Source of the DNA: Chryseobacterium pennipullorum
GTDB taxonomy: Bacteria; Bacteroidota; Bacteroidia; Flavobacteriales; Weeksellaceae
DNA: 64,000 bases
Assembly (NCBI RefSeq): GCF_003384725.1
Contig: NZ_QNVV01000006.1
Location: 124,001-188,000 of the forward strand
Direction of reading: 5' to 3'
Below, in pieces: positions 19,648 to 27,300 of this stretch (position 1 is its first letter; every line of letters starts with the position of its first letter). Position numbers and translations under genes: made by a program. The notes below the pieces were generated by a model, which searched no databases, was not told the DNA's origin, and saw nothing but the letters and a program-made list of their open reading frames with translations.

Positions 19648-19680
19648 AAAGCTGTTTCATTTGAAACAGCTTTTCTTTTT
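19648..19680 (+). terminator. Rho-independent terminator after htpG
   Basis: Arms AAAGCTGTTTC and GAAACAGCTTT with an ATTT loop are followed by TCTTTTT. Confidence 0.85.
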
Positions 19681-19779
19681 ATACATATCCAGAAGCTCAA
19701 ACTCGATCGTCACCATCAGTTGTGAACCAGCTTCCCACAGATCAGACAGCATTCTCGTCAAACTCTGTAAATTCAGCAC
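19657..19779 (-). pseudogene. Possible decayed gene fragment (40-codon minus-strand frame)
   Basis: A minus frame from a GTG at 19779 reads VLNLQSLTRMLSDLWEAGSQ, then LMVTIEFELLDMYKKKS, which has the composition of a real amphipathic protein end. It runs into the htpG terminator before stopping. The preceding 50 bp reads VIQAKHEM in a neighbouring frame, so a frameshifted remnant is possible. No family was recognised. The rest of 19681-19972 shows nothing else. Confidence 0.22.
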
Positions 19780-19972
19780 CGGATCATTTCATGTTTGGCT
19801 TGTATCACGTTTCGTCAATCAGACTCTGCAGGCTAAAATAATTAACGATCACCTTCAATAGCATTCAAATTATAAAGCTTTTAGCGTTTTTCCCTTCGCT
19901 GCCCGTGGTTAACTTCATCTTTTTTCTGTTTTTTATTGTATACATTGTGCTTTTTTTCCATTTTTGTATAAA

Positions 19973-20368
19973 ATGTCGGTCATGCAAAAAGAAAAATTAC
20001 GACTCATCAGAAAACAAAAAGGCTATACGCAGCAGCAGGTAGCTGACTTTATCGCTACGGATGTATCTAACTATAGCAGAAAAGAAAGCGGTGATGTAAA
20101 AATCATCAAAGATGAATGGGACAAGATTGCCCGTTTTTTAGACGTCGCGGTAGAAGATATCTATGAAGAAGAAGAAGCTAAAGTCATTGTAAATAATGAT
20201 CACCCGATATTTAATGACAGTTCTTCGGGTGGAAATGGAAATTTTAACCAGTTTAATAATATTCCGGGATCAATCATTGAAAACCTTCAGGGATATATTG
20301 CCTTATTAAAAGAAGAAAACGATAGACTTAAAGAGGAGCTGAAAAGCCCAGCAAGGATTAAAAAATAA
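19973..20368 (+). CDS. XRE-type helix-turn-helix protein with C-terminal coiled coil
   Basis: The frame opens at a TTG at 19964, but ATGs at 19973 and 19982 are better starts. The XRE HTH spans about residues 5-60 (LRLIRKQKGYTQQQVADFIA, then VSNYSRKESGDVKIIKDEWD). An acidic stretch EDIYEEEEAK follows, then a Gly/Asn-rich linker (SSSGGNGNFNQFNNIPGS) and a coiled coil YIALLKEENDRLKEELKSPA that probably dimerises the protein. It resembles small flavobacterial regulators that often form part of phage or conjugative-element neighbourhoods, but none is nearby. Confidence 0.8.
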   Translation: MSVMQKEKLRLIRKQKGYTQQQVADFIATDVSNYSRKESGDVKIIKDEWDKIARFLDVAVEDIYEEEEAKVIVNNDHPIFNDSSSGGNGNFNQFNNIPGSIIENLQGYIALLKEENDRLKEELKSPARIKK

Positions 20369-20393
20369 ATTAAGATTCATCGAATTTGAACAA

Positions 20394-20432
20394 CAACAAA
20401 ACTCCAGCAGCTTCGCCGCTGGAGTTTTGTTG
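20394..20432. terminator. Bidirectional terminator between convergent genes
   Basis: Perfect 15-bp arms CAACAAAACTCCAGC and GCTGGAGTTTTGTTG enclose a 9-nt loop. It serves both the XRE gene and the leftward hydrolase. Confidence 0.85.
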
Positions 20433-20434
20433 CA

Positions 20435-21232
20435 TTATAACCGGTCAATAGCCTTTAAAATTTCTTCTTTATTATTAACAAGCCCTTGCAAGTGGTCTCC
20501 CTCAGATTGAATAAAAAATTTAGTTTTAGAAGTTGTATTGTCAAAAACTAATTTTCCCTGTTCATAAGGAATGGTTTTATCATCCTTAGCATGGATCACG
20601 AGTACCGGTAATTGATGTAAGTATTTTACATCATTCTTGGCTGCGTAAGGGGAGATCATGGTCTGTAAAATAAAATCTTTATACTGAGGTGCAAAGTGAG
20701 CTGCTATATCTGTAAAAGAAGCCATTGGACAATCCAGAATAAGACCGGATATTTTAGAAGAGTTATTTTTAGCCAGATGAGCGGCAATTTGAGTTCCCAA
20801 AGATGCCCCATAAAGATAAACTCTGGTATTTTTAACATCTTCTCTTTTCATCAATTCATCAAAAAATTTTTGCCCGTCTTCTGCTATATTTTTATGTGTT
20901 GGTTTTCCTGTAGACAATCCATACCCTCTCAAATCGACCATTACTACCTGATAGCCTGCATCTACTAAAGGTTTTGTCATAAATTGATAAGTAGTAACGT
21001 TACCCGCTGCACCATGAAAGTAAAAAATAGTTTTTTTAGTTTCTTTTTTAGGCTTTGCAATGAATGCTGTAATTATATTATTGTCCCCGACCTGGAGTTT
21101 AATAGAATCTGAGATTTTCATTTCAAAAGGATTCATTGCTTTGTGAGGCTGATAGAATTTATCATCCATCTGAGCTTTTGAAAATACTGCTATAAAAAGA
21201 AGGGCTACAGTAAAAATTGATCTTGGTTTCAT
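20435..21232 (-). CDS. Alpha/beta hydrolase, secreted
   Basis: The 265-residue protein has a signal peptide (MKPRSIFTVALLFIAVFSKA) and a full alpha/beta hydrolase fold: oxyanion region FYFHGAAGNVTTY, nucleophile elbow YGASLGTQ (Ser144), an acid in VLVIHAKDDKTIP (Asp217/218) and the histidine in SEGDHLQG (His247). The sequence QVVMVDLRGYGLSTGKP is typical of the BAAT/S9-like group of small hydrolases. It would act in the periplasm or at the membrane; the substrate is unknown. It is a monocistronic leftward gene. Confidence 0.88.
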   Translation of the reverse strand: MKPRSIFTVALLFIAVFSKAQMDDKFYQPHKAMNPFEMKISDSIKLQVGDNNIITAFIAKPKKETKKTIFYFHGAAGNVTTYQFMTKPLVDAGYQVVMVDLRGYGLSTGKPTHKNIAEDGQKFFDELMKREDVKNTRVYLYGASLGTQIAAHLAKNNSSKISGLILDCPMASFTDIAAHFAPQYKDFILQTMISPYAAKNDVKYLHQLPVLVIHAKDDKTIPYEQGKLVFDNTTSKTKFFIQSEGDHLQGLVNNKEEILKAIDRL

Positions 21233-21338
21233 GTTATTTGTTTTAATGATGAAACAAAGATATTGTGACTGTCTATTATCAAAAAAAATAGGTGACTGGA
21301 TTGTCGTTTTTATATGCTGAATCGTTAAATCTATAATA

Positions 21339-21635
21339 CTAAATCTCTTCTAACGGATCCCAGAACAGGTTTTTGAAATTTTTTATTCTAAGATTTTCAA
21401 TACTTATTCCTTCAGCCTCCAACCTGGACTGGAATTCAGGTACTGATAAAACTCCTGAACTGGATATGACGCGGTGTGCGGGAACATCTTCCGGACATCC
21501 GCCCATGGCCTTTCCAACACGACGGGAATGATTGGGATAACCCACTGCTTTTGCGATAGCACCATACGTAGACACTCTTCCAATGGGAATAAGCCTTGCC
21601 ACCTCGTATACCTGCTGTTTGAAAACTTCGTCCAT
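21339..21635 (-). CDS. MGMT-family alkyltransferase-like protein (ATL, no active-site Cys)
   Basis: The start ATG 21635 gives 98 residues (the frame extends to a TTG at 21656). It is a lone O6-alkylguanine-DNA alkyltransferase domain: IGRVSTYGAIAKAVGYPNHS, then RRVGKAMGGCPEDVPAHRVI. The acceptor motif of true transferases is PCHRV; here it reads PAHRV, so the methyl-accepting cysteine is alanine. Alkyltransferase-like proteins bind O6-alkylguanine and hand the lesion to nucleotide excision repair rather than reversing it. It is the third alkylation or DNA-damage candidate in the left third of the window. Confidence 0.9.
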   Translation of the reverse strand: MDEVFKQQVYEVARLIPIGRVSTYGAIAKAVGYPNHSRRVGKAMGGCPEDVPAHRVISSSGVLSVPEFQSRLEAEGISIENLRIKNFKNLFWDPLEEI

Positions 21636-21736
21636 AATACCTGTTTTAAATGCCAATATGGTATAAGACCATATAGGTTTTGCATCATTTTTGAATTCTT
21701 AATGATTCAATGATGTTTCATTAAAAAAATAAAGAT

Positions 21737-21883
21737 ATGAAAAAATCATTTTTCCGGGCGTTGAATGCCATCAATAAAAAGATTCTCCCAAAGTTGAGCG
21801 GTAAGGATCCTAATACCCTGACTAAAATGGAGAAAGGAATTCTGGCATACCGGTATTTTGTATTGGTGAATTCTTTGGATTGA
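21737..21883 (+). CDS. Small conserved flavobacterial protein, 48 residues
   Basis: ATG 21737 opens a 48-codon gene: MKKSFFRALNAINKKILPKL, then SGKDPNTLTKMEKGILAYRY and FVLVNSLD. The pattern F..L..INK.LLP....D..K..K...A.....YV..N.L is one I recognise from very short flavobacterial proteins sometimes annotated (probably wrongly) as SsrA-binding protein. It is strongly basic and probably cytoplasmic. A purine stretch AAAG precedes the ATG by three bases. Confidence 0.7.
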   Translation: MKKSFFRALNAINKKILPKLSGKDPNTLTKMEKGILAYRYFVLVNSLD

Positions 21884-22255
21884 CATCTCCCTCAGGTAGC
21901 ACGGATTTTTACAATTTTTTTTTATTTTGGAAAACCAGGAGATGTACATACTTTAAATACTAAATGTTGTACGGCACAAGATTTTATTTCTGATAAAATT
22001 GTATATCATTATTGATCTGACCCATTAAGACCATTTAAGTTTTTAAGAGCAGTAAGAGAATAGCTAAAGCTGTTTTTTAGCGTTGTGCTTTATTTTTCCA
22101 TCGAAGATGGAACTTAATTATTCTTACCGTCTTCATTTTTCTTAATGTTTTCAATAGTTTCAGTTTTCAAAACAAATCTATTACCCTATTCTACAATAAA
22201 AAGCGCTCCAAATTATATTGAAGCGCTGATATCTAATTTTCTTTAAGAGTTTTTA
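21884..22255. other. Intergenic region, 372 bp
   Basis: AT-rich with no supported gene. It holds the leftward terminator at 22194-22227 and, at its left end, a segment (TTGACATCT, GCACGGATTTTT, TTATTTTGG) resembling 5330-5390. Confidence 0.4.
22194..22227 (-). terminator. Rho-independent terminator of the deoxyhypusine-synthase-like gene
   Basis: On the minus strand AGCGCTTCAA and TTGGAGCGCT form a 10-bp stem followed by TTTTTATTG. Confidence 0.75.
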
Positions 22256-23230
22256 TTAAGCGTTTTCCAGGATGTATGAGAACATCAGTGGAGCACAGAT
22301 TGTCGCATCACTTTCAACGATAAATTTCGGTGTCGTAATATCCAGTTTACCCCAAGTGATTTTCTCATTTGGAACAGCTCCTGAATATGATCCGTAAGAA
22401 GTTGTAGAATCAGAAATCTGACAGAAATACGACCAGAAAGGGATGTCGTGCATTTCCATATCCTGATACAACATCGGTACAACACAGATAGGGAAATCTC
22501 CGGCAATACCACCACCGATCTGGAAGAATCCTACTCCTTTTCCAGCTGAATTCTTCGTGTACCAGTCTGCCAAATAAGTCATATATTCGATTCCTGATTT
22601 CATTGTAGTCGCTTTAAGCTCTCCTTTGATGCAGTAAGAAGCGAAGATGTTACCCATCGTAGAATCTTCCCATCCCGGAACCACAATTGGAAGGTTGGCT
22701 TCAGCAGCAGCGATCATCCATGAGTTTTCTCTAGGAATCTCGTAATACTGCTCCAATACTCCTGAAAGGATCATTTTGTACATATATTCGTGTGGGAAAT
22801 ATCTTTCTCCTTTAGCTTCTGCATCTTTCCAGATCTCCACAATATGTTTCTGCAATCTTCTGAATGCTTCTTCTTCAGGGATACAGGTATCAGTCACTCT
22901 GTTCAGTCCTCTTTCCAAAAGGTCCCACTCCTGTTGTGGAGTAAGGTCTCTGTAGTCCGGAACTCTTTCATAATGCGAGTGTGCTACAAGGTTCATCAGA
23001 TCTTCTTCAAGATTAGCTCCTGTACAAGAGATGAAGTCCACTTTTCCCTGACGGATCATTTCTGCAAGAATCTTACCCAACTCTGCAGTAGACATAGCTC
23101 CTGCCAGGGTAATCATCATTTTTCCACCGTCTTTAAGATGCGCTACATATCCTTTAGATGCATCTACCAACGCTGCTGCATTGAAATGCAGAAAATATTT
23201 TTCTATAAATTCAGAAATCGGTTTGCTCAT
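22256..23230 (-). CDS. Deoxyhypusine synthase-like protein
   Basis: Start ATG 23230 (MSKPISEFIEKYFLHFNAAA) gives 324 residues. NAD-binding and spermidine-site blocks of the deoxyhypusine synthase family are present: MMITLAGAMSTAELGKIL, VDFISCTGANLEEDLMNLVA, VVPGWEDSTMGNIFASYC and VGFFQIGGGIAGDFPICVVP. The lysine equivalent to the aminobutyl-accepting residue is retained in VPNEKITWGKLD (Lys295). Bacteria lack eIF5A, so this enzyme presumably transfers an aminobutyl group in polyamine metabolism (homospermidine- or spermidine-type chemistry); that role is inference. A leftward terminator follows. Confidence 0.9.
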   Translation of the reverse strand: MSKPISEFIEKYFLHFNAAALVDASKGYVAHLKDGGKMMITLAGAMSTAELGKILAEMIRQGKVDFISCTGANLEEDLMNLVAHSHYERVPDYRDLTPQQEWDLLERGLNRVTDTCIPEEEAFRRLQKHIVEIWKDAEAKGERYFPHEYMYKMILSGVLEQYYEIPRENSWMIAAAEANLPIVVPGWEDSTMGNIFASYCIKGELKATTMKSGIEYMTYLADWYTKNSAGKGVGFFQIGGGIAGDFPICVVPMLYQDMEMHDIPFWSYFCQISDSTTSYGSYSGAVPNEKITWGKLDITTPKFIVESDATICAPLMFSYILENA

Positions 23231-23362
23231 TTTTTTAATTTTTGCAAAGATAAAACTTAAAAATGGAATGCAGCCCAACCACTTTGAGAAAGTCTTCTGT
23301 GAAAGTTATTTTTTATCATTTGTTAAATAAACAGACAGGCGGCTGGTGAGATGTGGACATTG

Positions 23363-23390
23363 AAAAGCATAGCCCGATGGGCTATGCTTT
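23363..23390 (-). terminator. Hairpin terminator of the Rnk/GreA-like gene
   Basis: A perfect 12-bp stem AAAGCATAGCCC / GGGCTATGCTTT with a 3-nt loop lies 25 nt downstream of the leftward stop. The minus-strand tail is only TTTTC. Confidence 0.7.
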
Positions 23391-23414
23391 AACTACACTT
23401 TATGTATAGGCAAT

Positions 23415-23795
23415 CTATCCTTCCCAGGATTCCACTTTCAGGATTTCAATTTTCCTTTCACCATCTCTGAAAGGCCATTCGATAACATCTCCTACTCTAT
23501 ACCCAACGACTGCAAGCGCAATATCGGAAAGTATGGAATGTTTATTCTTTTTCAGCTTTTCTTTGATGGAAGGCACAAAAATGTATTCATGTTCAAAATT
23601 CAAAGTATGGTCCTTCAACGTTACCTTTCTATCAACGGTTACAATATCGGTGGGTAAGTCTCTTCTTCGAACCTGTTTGGCTTTTCTGAGTTCTGCGGTA
23701 AGCCGCTTTTCTTCTTCCAAACTCACCTTTTTTCTTCTGAGGGTATCTTTTATAGCATCATAAATCCCTGTAGTCACAATAATCTGATCGGACAT
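23415..23795 (-). CDS. GreA/GreB-like elongation factor of the Rnk type
   Basis: This 126-residue protein pairs a short charged helical region (IKDTLRRKKVSLEEEKRLTA) with a C-terminal GreA/GreB FKBP-like domain: SILSDIALAVVGYRVGDVIE, then WPFRDGERKIEILKVE. The last block is nearly diagnostic for Rnk-type proteins (regulators of nucleoside diphosphate kinase) and GreA C-domains. The coiled coil is too short to be a full Gre factor that reaches into the RNA polymerase secondary channel, so an Rnk-like role is more likely. It is monocistronic. Confidence 0.8.
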   Translation of the reverse strand: MSDQIIVTTGIYDAIKDTLRRKKVSLEEEKRLTAELRKAKQVRRRDLPTDIVTVDRKVTLKDHTLNFEHEYIFVPSIKEKLKKNKHSILSDIALAVVGYRVGDVIEWPFRDGERKIEILKVESWEG

Positions 23796-24088
23796 TTTTT
23801 CAATTTTTAAATTAAAAATGCAGTTATTCCCGATGATCCAATGTAGAATCCAGCCTGTGTAAGGCCTAATCTATGGATAACCGCAAAGCAATAAATAAAA
23901 AACCGGGGTGATTCCCTGTCTTGGATCCTGACAGGGCTTAATTGATAAAGTCCTTAGAACTTTTCAGAAATGAGTCTGTATGGAGATAAAGTAATGACAG
24001 CAGCAATCCTGCTCTCCGCCACACTGCAGATAAAAGAATTGTTGCTGTCATGAATATTTTTATTTTTGAATTCTATCAAATATACAAC
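23796..24088. other. Structured intergenic region, 293 bp
   Basis: Two inverted repeats were found. CCCTGTC / GACAGGG lies at 23914-23936 with a 9-nt loop. ATGACAGCAGCAAT / ATTGTTGCTGTCAT lies at 23994-24007 and 24038-24051 with a 30-nt loop that has its own CTGC/GCAG pairing, followed by T-rich sequence. A small RNA or a composite terminator is possible. No coding frame is supported. Confidence 0.4.
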
Positions 24089-24730
24089 TTAAAAACGGAA
24101 TGTCACAACTCCGCTTAGCGAAACTCTGGTTAGACCTTCTTTTTGATCGTCCCCAAAGTCAACGGTTGTTCCGTTAAATTTCATTTTGTTTAATGTTCCG
24201 CCTGTTATACTTAATTTTGGTCCGATAAAAATGTTGTCTGAAAGGGCATATTGGTATCCAAAACCGGCATCCAATCCCAAATTAGAACCTGTTCCCTTTA
24301 CACTCCCTGTTTTTGTAGTATAAGAAATAACTCCCAATGCCGCATCCAGAAATATCTTATGTTTTGTCGGCTCATTATAATTGGAATACATAAAGGAAGG
24401 TCCGATAAATGTAATATTATCGGTAGTACTTATCGGAAAGGATACGGTATATCCCTGGGGATCACGTGCTGATAACATTCCATTACTCGATGCAGTATAA
24501 TTGGAAAATTTTAGTCCTATTCCAATATTTCTGATGTTGTAATAAGCAGCGATATCAAAATGAAGTCCGCTTTTTAAGCCTTTGATATAATTTTTTTCTT
24601 CCCTGGAAAGCCCGGAAGGTGTTTCTGCCACCCGCCAACCATATCCTACGGATGGAATAAAAGAAAATTTTTGAGCAAAAGAAAATAAGGAACACGAAAT
24701 AGCTCCCAATAGCATTAGTTTTTTCATCAT
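24089..24730 (-). CDS. Outer membrane beta-barrel protein
   Basis: About 213 residues from the ATG at 24730. A signal peptide (KKLMLLGAISCSLFSFAQ) is followed by alternating amphipathic strands ending in the C-terminal SLSGVVTFRF, the aromatic end typical of outer-membrane barrels. Glycine and aromatic girdle patterns (IGLKFSNYTASS, IGPSFMYSNYNEP, LDAGFGYQYALSDNIFIGPK) support a small porin-like 8-stranded barrel. The function is probably structural or unknown. Its codons and orientation fit the neighbouring arfB-menE unit, but a separate leader suggests independent transcription. Confidence 0.75.
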   Translation of the reverse strand: MMKKLMLLGAISCSLFSFAQKFSFIPSVGYGWRVAETPSGLSREEKNYIKGLKSGLHFDIAAYYNIRNIGIGLKFSNYTASSNGMLSARDPQGYTVSFPISTTDNITFIGPSFMYSNYNEPTKHKIFLDAALGVISYTTKTGSVKGTGSNLGLDAGFGYQYALSDNIFIGPKLSITGGTLNKMKFNGTTVDFGDDQKEGLTRVSLSGVVTFRF

Positions 24731-24775
24731 TTTTTGAAATTTCGACAAAAATAAGATTTTCTCCAGAAGATCCTG

Positions 24776-25168
24776 CTAGAATTTAAATTTTCTGTTTTCT
24801 TTTTTATCGGAAAGTTTCTTCTTATTGTCTAGTCTTTTTTGCTTTTGGGCTTTTGAAGGTTTTGTTGCTGTTCTCTTTTTGGGTACAATAAGTGCTTTAT
24901 TTACCAATTCTGTAATCTTTTCAATGGCTTTATTTTTATTCATCAGCTGGGTTCTGCTTTCTGAGACCGACATGAATAAAAAGCCTTCTGCATTGATCCT
25001 GTTTTTAAGCTTGCTTTGGATGAGTATCTTTTCATCGTCAGTGAAGAAGCCAGAAGCATCCACCTTCCAGAGTACAGTGACAGCCGTCTCTACTTTGTTG
25101 ACGTTTTGTCCTCCTGCTCCACTGCTGCGGGAAGTTTTGAAACTGAGTTCTTTTGAAAAGTCTTTCAT
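24776..25168 (-). CDS. arfB: Alternative ribosome-rescue factor ArfB (peptidyl-tRNA hydrolase domain)
   Basis: From ATG 25168 the protein has 130 residues. The catalytic GGQ loop is visible as SRSSGAGGQNVNKVETAV (GGQ at residues 19-21). The positively charged C-terminal tail, KKRTATKPSKAQKQKRLDNK and beyond, is the part that enters the empty mRNA channel of stalled ribosomes in ArfB/YaeJ. The protein hydrolyses peptidyl-tRNA on non-stop complexes. The gene begins 31 nt after the stop of menE, so the two are probably co-transcribed. A start at 25210 would overlap menE and is unlikely. Confidence 0.92.
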   Translation of the reverse strand: MKDFSKELSFKTSRSSGAGGQNVNKVETAVTVLWKVDASGFFTDDEKILIQSKLKNRINAEGFLFMSVSESRTQLMNKNKAIEKITELVNKALIVPKKRTATKPSKAQKQKRLDNKKKLSDKKENRKFKF

Positions 25169-25199
25169 TATAATCGAATTTGAGTGAGTGCTGCGACTT

Positions 25200-26225
25200 T
25201 TAATTTTCACTGATGATCTTACAGAGCTCTATTCGGTTTACTTTTCCGTTAGGCGTCCTCGGAATCCCGCTGATAAACAAGATCTCTTTAGGTCGGTGAA
25301 AGTTTTTCTCAAATGGTATTTTTGAAATACTGTCTTTCAGAACTTCAGACGGCTCTCCTTCTATCACAAGTACCAATTTCTGGCCCAGACTTTCATCCTG
25401 TAAACCTATAAAAACGGATTCATTAGGTATCTCTTTTTTCACCAGAGCCTCAAGTAATTCGGGAAAAATCTTTGCTCCACCTGAATTAATTACATTATCT
25501 ATTCTACCAAGAAATCTGAACTGATTACCCTTCTTAATTTCAACTAAATCATTAGTCTGCAAGACCTCAGCATTTACGGCGGGAGCAAAGATCTTCATAC
25601 AACCTCTTTCGTCTAAGGAAACGGATACATTTTCAAAAGCGGTAAAATATTCTTTTGCCACAGGCATGATCTGTCTTAAAGCAATATGAGAAAGGGTTTC
25701 TGACATTCCATAGGTTTCAAAGATACGATTGGAAGCACCAGGATTTATCTGATGGATCTCATTTTTAAGGCTTTCTGAAACCGCCGCGCCACCAATGATC
25801 AGATTTTTAATCAGATGTAGCTTATCCAATGAATGTTCCACCTGAAGAGGAGTCATCGCACAGAAATCTATTTCTTCTTCTAAATTTTCAACAGGTTGTA
25901 AGGAGGGCTCTGCCACGATCAGTTTTAGTTTCCTTTGTACAGACCGTACGACCATCATTTTTCCTGAAATATATTCTACCGGCAGGCAGAGCAGTGCGGT
26001 ATCGCCTTCCTTCAATCCCAAAAAGTTGCAGGTCATGACTGCAGAATTGATCATTTTCTTTTTTTCAATATCAAAAATTTTAGGCGCTCCCGTAGAACCT
26101 GAAGTCTGAACTTTTACCGTTTCGCTCTCTGAGATCCATTCCTGTAAAAAAGATCCCACCTTTTTTTCAAATTCCGTATTGAAAGATAATTGATTAATAT
26201 TGAGATTATTGAAGTCTATCAGCAT
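25200..26225 (-). CDS. menE: O-succinylbenzoate-CoA ligase-like AMP-binding enzyme
   Basis: This is a 341-residue adenylate-forming enzyme, short as in Bacteroidota MenE. Signatures in order are the P-loop QTSGSTGAPKIFDIEKKKMI, the A5-type block FETYGMSETLSHIAL, the hinge FLGRIDNVINSGGAKIFPE and the catalytic-lysine region PRTPNGKVNRIELCK. MenE activates 2-succinylbenzoate with CoA for menaquinone synthesis. No other men genes are in the window, so the MenE assignment rests on size and sequence type. The downstream partner is arfB. Confidence 0.8.
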   Translation of the reverse strand: MLIDFNNLNINQLSFNTEFEKKVGSFLQEWISESETVKVQTSGSTGAPKIFDIEKKKMINSAVMTCNFLGLKEGDTALLCLPVEYISGKMMVVRSVQRKLKLIVAEPSLQPVENLEEEIDFCAMTPLQVEHSLDKLHLIKNLIIGGAAVSESLKNEIHQINPGASNRIFETYGMSETLSHIALRQIMPVAKEYFTAFENVSVSLDERGCMKIFAPAVNAEVLQTNDLVEIKKGNQFRFLGRIDNVINSGGAKIFPELLEALVKKEIPNESVFIGLQDESLGQKLVLVIEGEPSEVLKDSISKIPFEKNFHRPKEILFISGIPRTPNGKVNRIELCKIISEN

Positions 26226-26277
26226 GTTTTCTGTAAATAAAATGTACAGTAAATTTAAAAAAAAATTTAAAAAGTTC

Positions 26278-26307
26278 TTGTAAGTAAAGAAAAAAGCTGT
26301 AAATTTG
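26278..26307 (+). promoter_or_regulatory. Promoter of tRNA-Gln (TTG -33, TAAATTTG -7)
   Basis: TTG at 26278-26280 and TAAATTTG at 26300-26307 are separated by 19 bp, the textbook Bacteroidota spacing. Transcription would start near 26314, twelve bases before the tRNA. This is the clearest promoter in the window. Confidence 0.8.
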
Positions 26308-26325
26308 CACCACTAAAACAAACAC

Positions 26326-26396
26326 AGACTCATGGTGTAGCGGTAACACTACTGATTTTGGTTCAGTCATCTGGGGTTCGAATCCCTGTGAGTCTA
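26326..26396 (+). tRNA. tRNA-Gln (anticodon UUG)
   Basis: The 71-nt sequence folds as a cloverleaf: acceptor arms AGACTCA and TGAGTCT with discriminator A, anticodon stem ACTGA/TCAGT around the loop TTTTGGT (anticodon TTG), and T loop TTCGAAT. The CCA end is not encoded. Preceded by a strong promoter and followed by a terminator. Confidence 0.95.
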
Positions 26397-26398
26397 CA

Positions 26399-26432
26399 AA
26401 CCACTCTTTTTAAAGGGTGGTTTTTGTTTTTT
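26399..26432 (+). terminator. Terminator after tRNA-Gln
   Basis: Arms AACCACTCTTT and AAAGGGTGGTT are followed by TTTGTTTTTT. Confidence 0.85.
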
Positions 26433-26745
26433 ATCTATAGCCTATTGGTAAGGTTACGGATCGATGCCAAAAGTTGTGGAAAAACTATTTTTGTACTTGA
26501 TCCGTGAAAAATATACTTAAACATCTGTGGTTGATTTTTTCACTTATATATTAAAATAGAAGATCATCTCCCTTCAGCCGATGAATGTTATTTCTACAGA
26601 GTCAAACAGTGATTGGTATACAACCCAATATTATCTTTCTATTCATATTAACTCAACTTTTTGCTTGCCCTCCAATTTGCGCCTGATCCTTTATTATTCA
26701 GGATCAGTTAAAAAAAATATCCCCCGAAAATTTCGGGGGATAAAA
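26433..26745. other. Intergenic region, 313 bp
   Basis: No supported gene or repeat apart from the terminator at its right end. A plus frame at 26581-27033 runs across the opposite gene and has no family resemblance. Confidence 0.4.
26711..26742 (-). terminator. Terminator of the immunity-candidate gene
   Basis: A perfect palindrome (arms TATCCCCCGAAA / TTTCGGGGGATA, 26718-26742) is followed on the minus strand by a run of T. It closes the Rhs operon. Confidence 0.85.
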
Positions 26746-27300
26746 TCAGTAAGTAAATTCCACAGTATTGGATTTGTACACCTCAGCGGTTCCCTGAAGC
26801 TGAACCTGCATCTTATATTTTTTTCCTTTTTGCAAGGTATAGTAATAATAAGAGCAGTCGAACATTTTGCAGGGATATGCTTTAAAAACCTCTTTTTCAT
26901 TTTTGTAGATCAAAAAATCGAAATTGAGAGATTCCGGCTTATTCGCTGTAATAGTGTATTTAGCCTTTCGCTTTTTTTCAGCCTCCTTCAATTCCTTCTT
27001 ATAATAGGAAGGATCTTTGTCAGGATGCGGTAAAATGGAAGCACTTCTTTGGGGAACGGGCTTTCCATTCTCGTCAAACAAAAAAAGATATAAATTACTG
27101 TTATCATACATGGGATATTCTGATATTTCCCCCAACATGAACAAAGTAGTTGAATTAAGACTTGTACTCAGCTGTAAATTCTCTTTGGAAAGAATATTGA
27201 CCTTGATTGTAGCTCCCTTGGTATATTTTAAATCAATTTTTACCTGAGCATTAAAAAAAATTCCCAAGATTAAAAACAGCATTCCAATTATCTTTTCCAT
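26746..27300 (-). CDS. Candidate immunity protein for the upstream Rhs toxin (secreted, unrecognised family)
   Basis: The ATG at 27300 shares its A with the Rhs stop codon (TAATG overlap), so translation is coupled to the Rhs gene; the frame extends two codons further to 27306. The 184-residue product has a signal peptide (MEKIIGMLFLILGIFFNAQV), a beta-rich N-terminal half, a charged helix (KKELKEAEKKRKAKYTI) and two cysteines in AYPCKMFDCSYYYYTL. I do not recognise the fold. Its position, directly after a variable Rhs C-terminus and before the operon terminator, is where polymorphic-toxin immunity genes sit. A periplasmic immunity protein would suit a toxin acting there. The immunity role is inferred from context only. 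Confidence 0.55.
   Translation of the reverse strand: MEKIIGMLFLILGIFFNAQVKIDLKYTKGATIKVNILSKENLQLSTSLNSTTLFMLGEISEYPMYDNSNLYLFLFDENGKPVPQRSASILPHPDKDPSYYKKELKEAEKKRKAKYTITANKPESLNFDFLIYKNEKEVFKAYPCKMFDCSYYYYTLQKGKKYKMQVQLQGTAEVYKSNTVEFTY

Noticed and set aside
26581..27033. 150-codon plus frame
   Set aside because: Runs antisense through the immunity candidate and its terminator; no homology visible.
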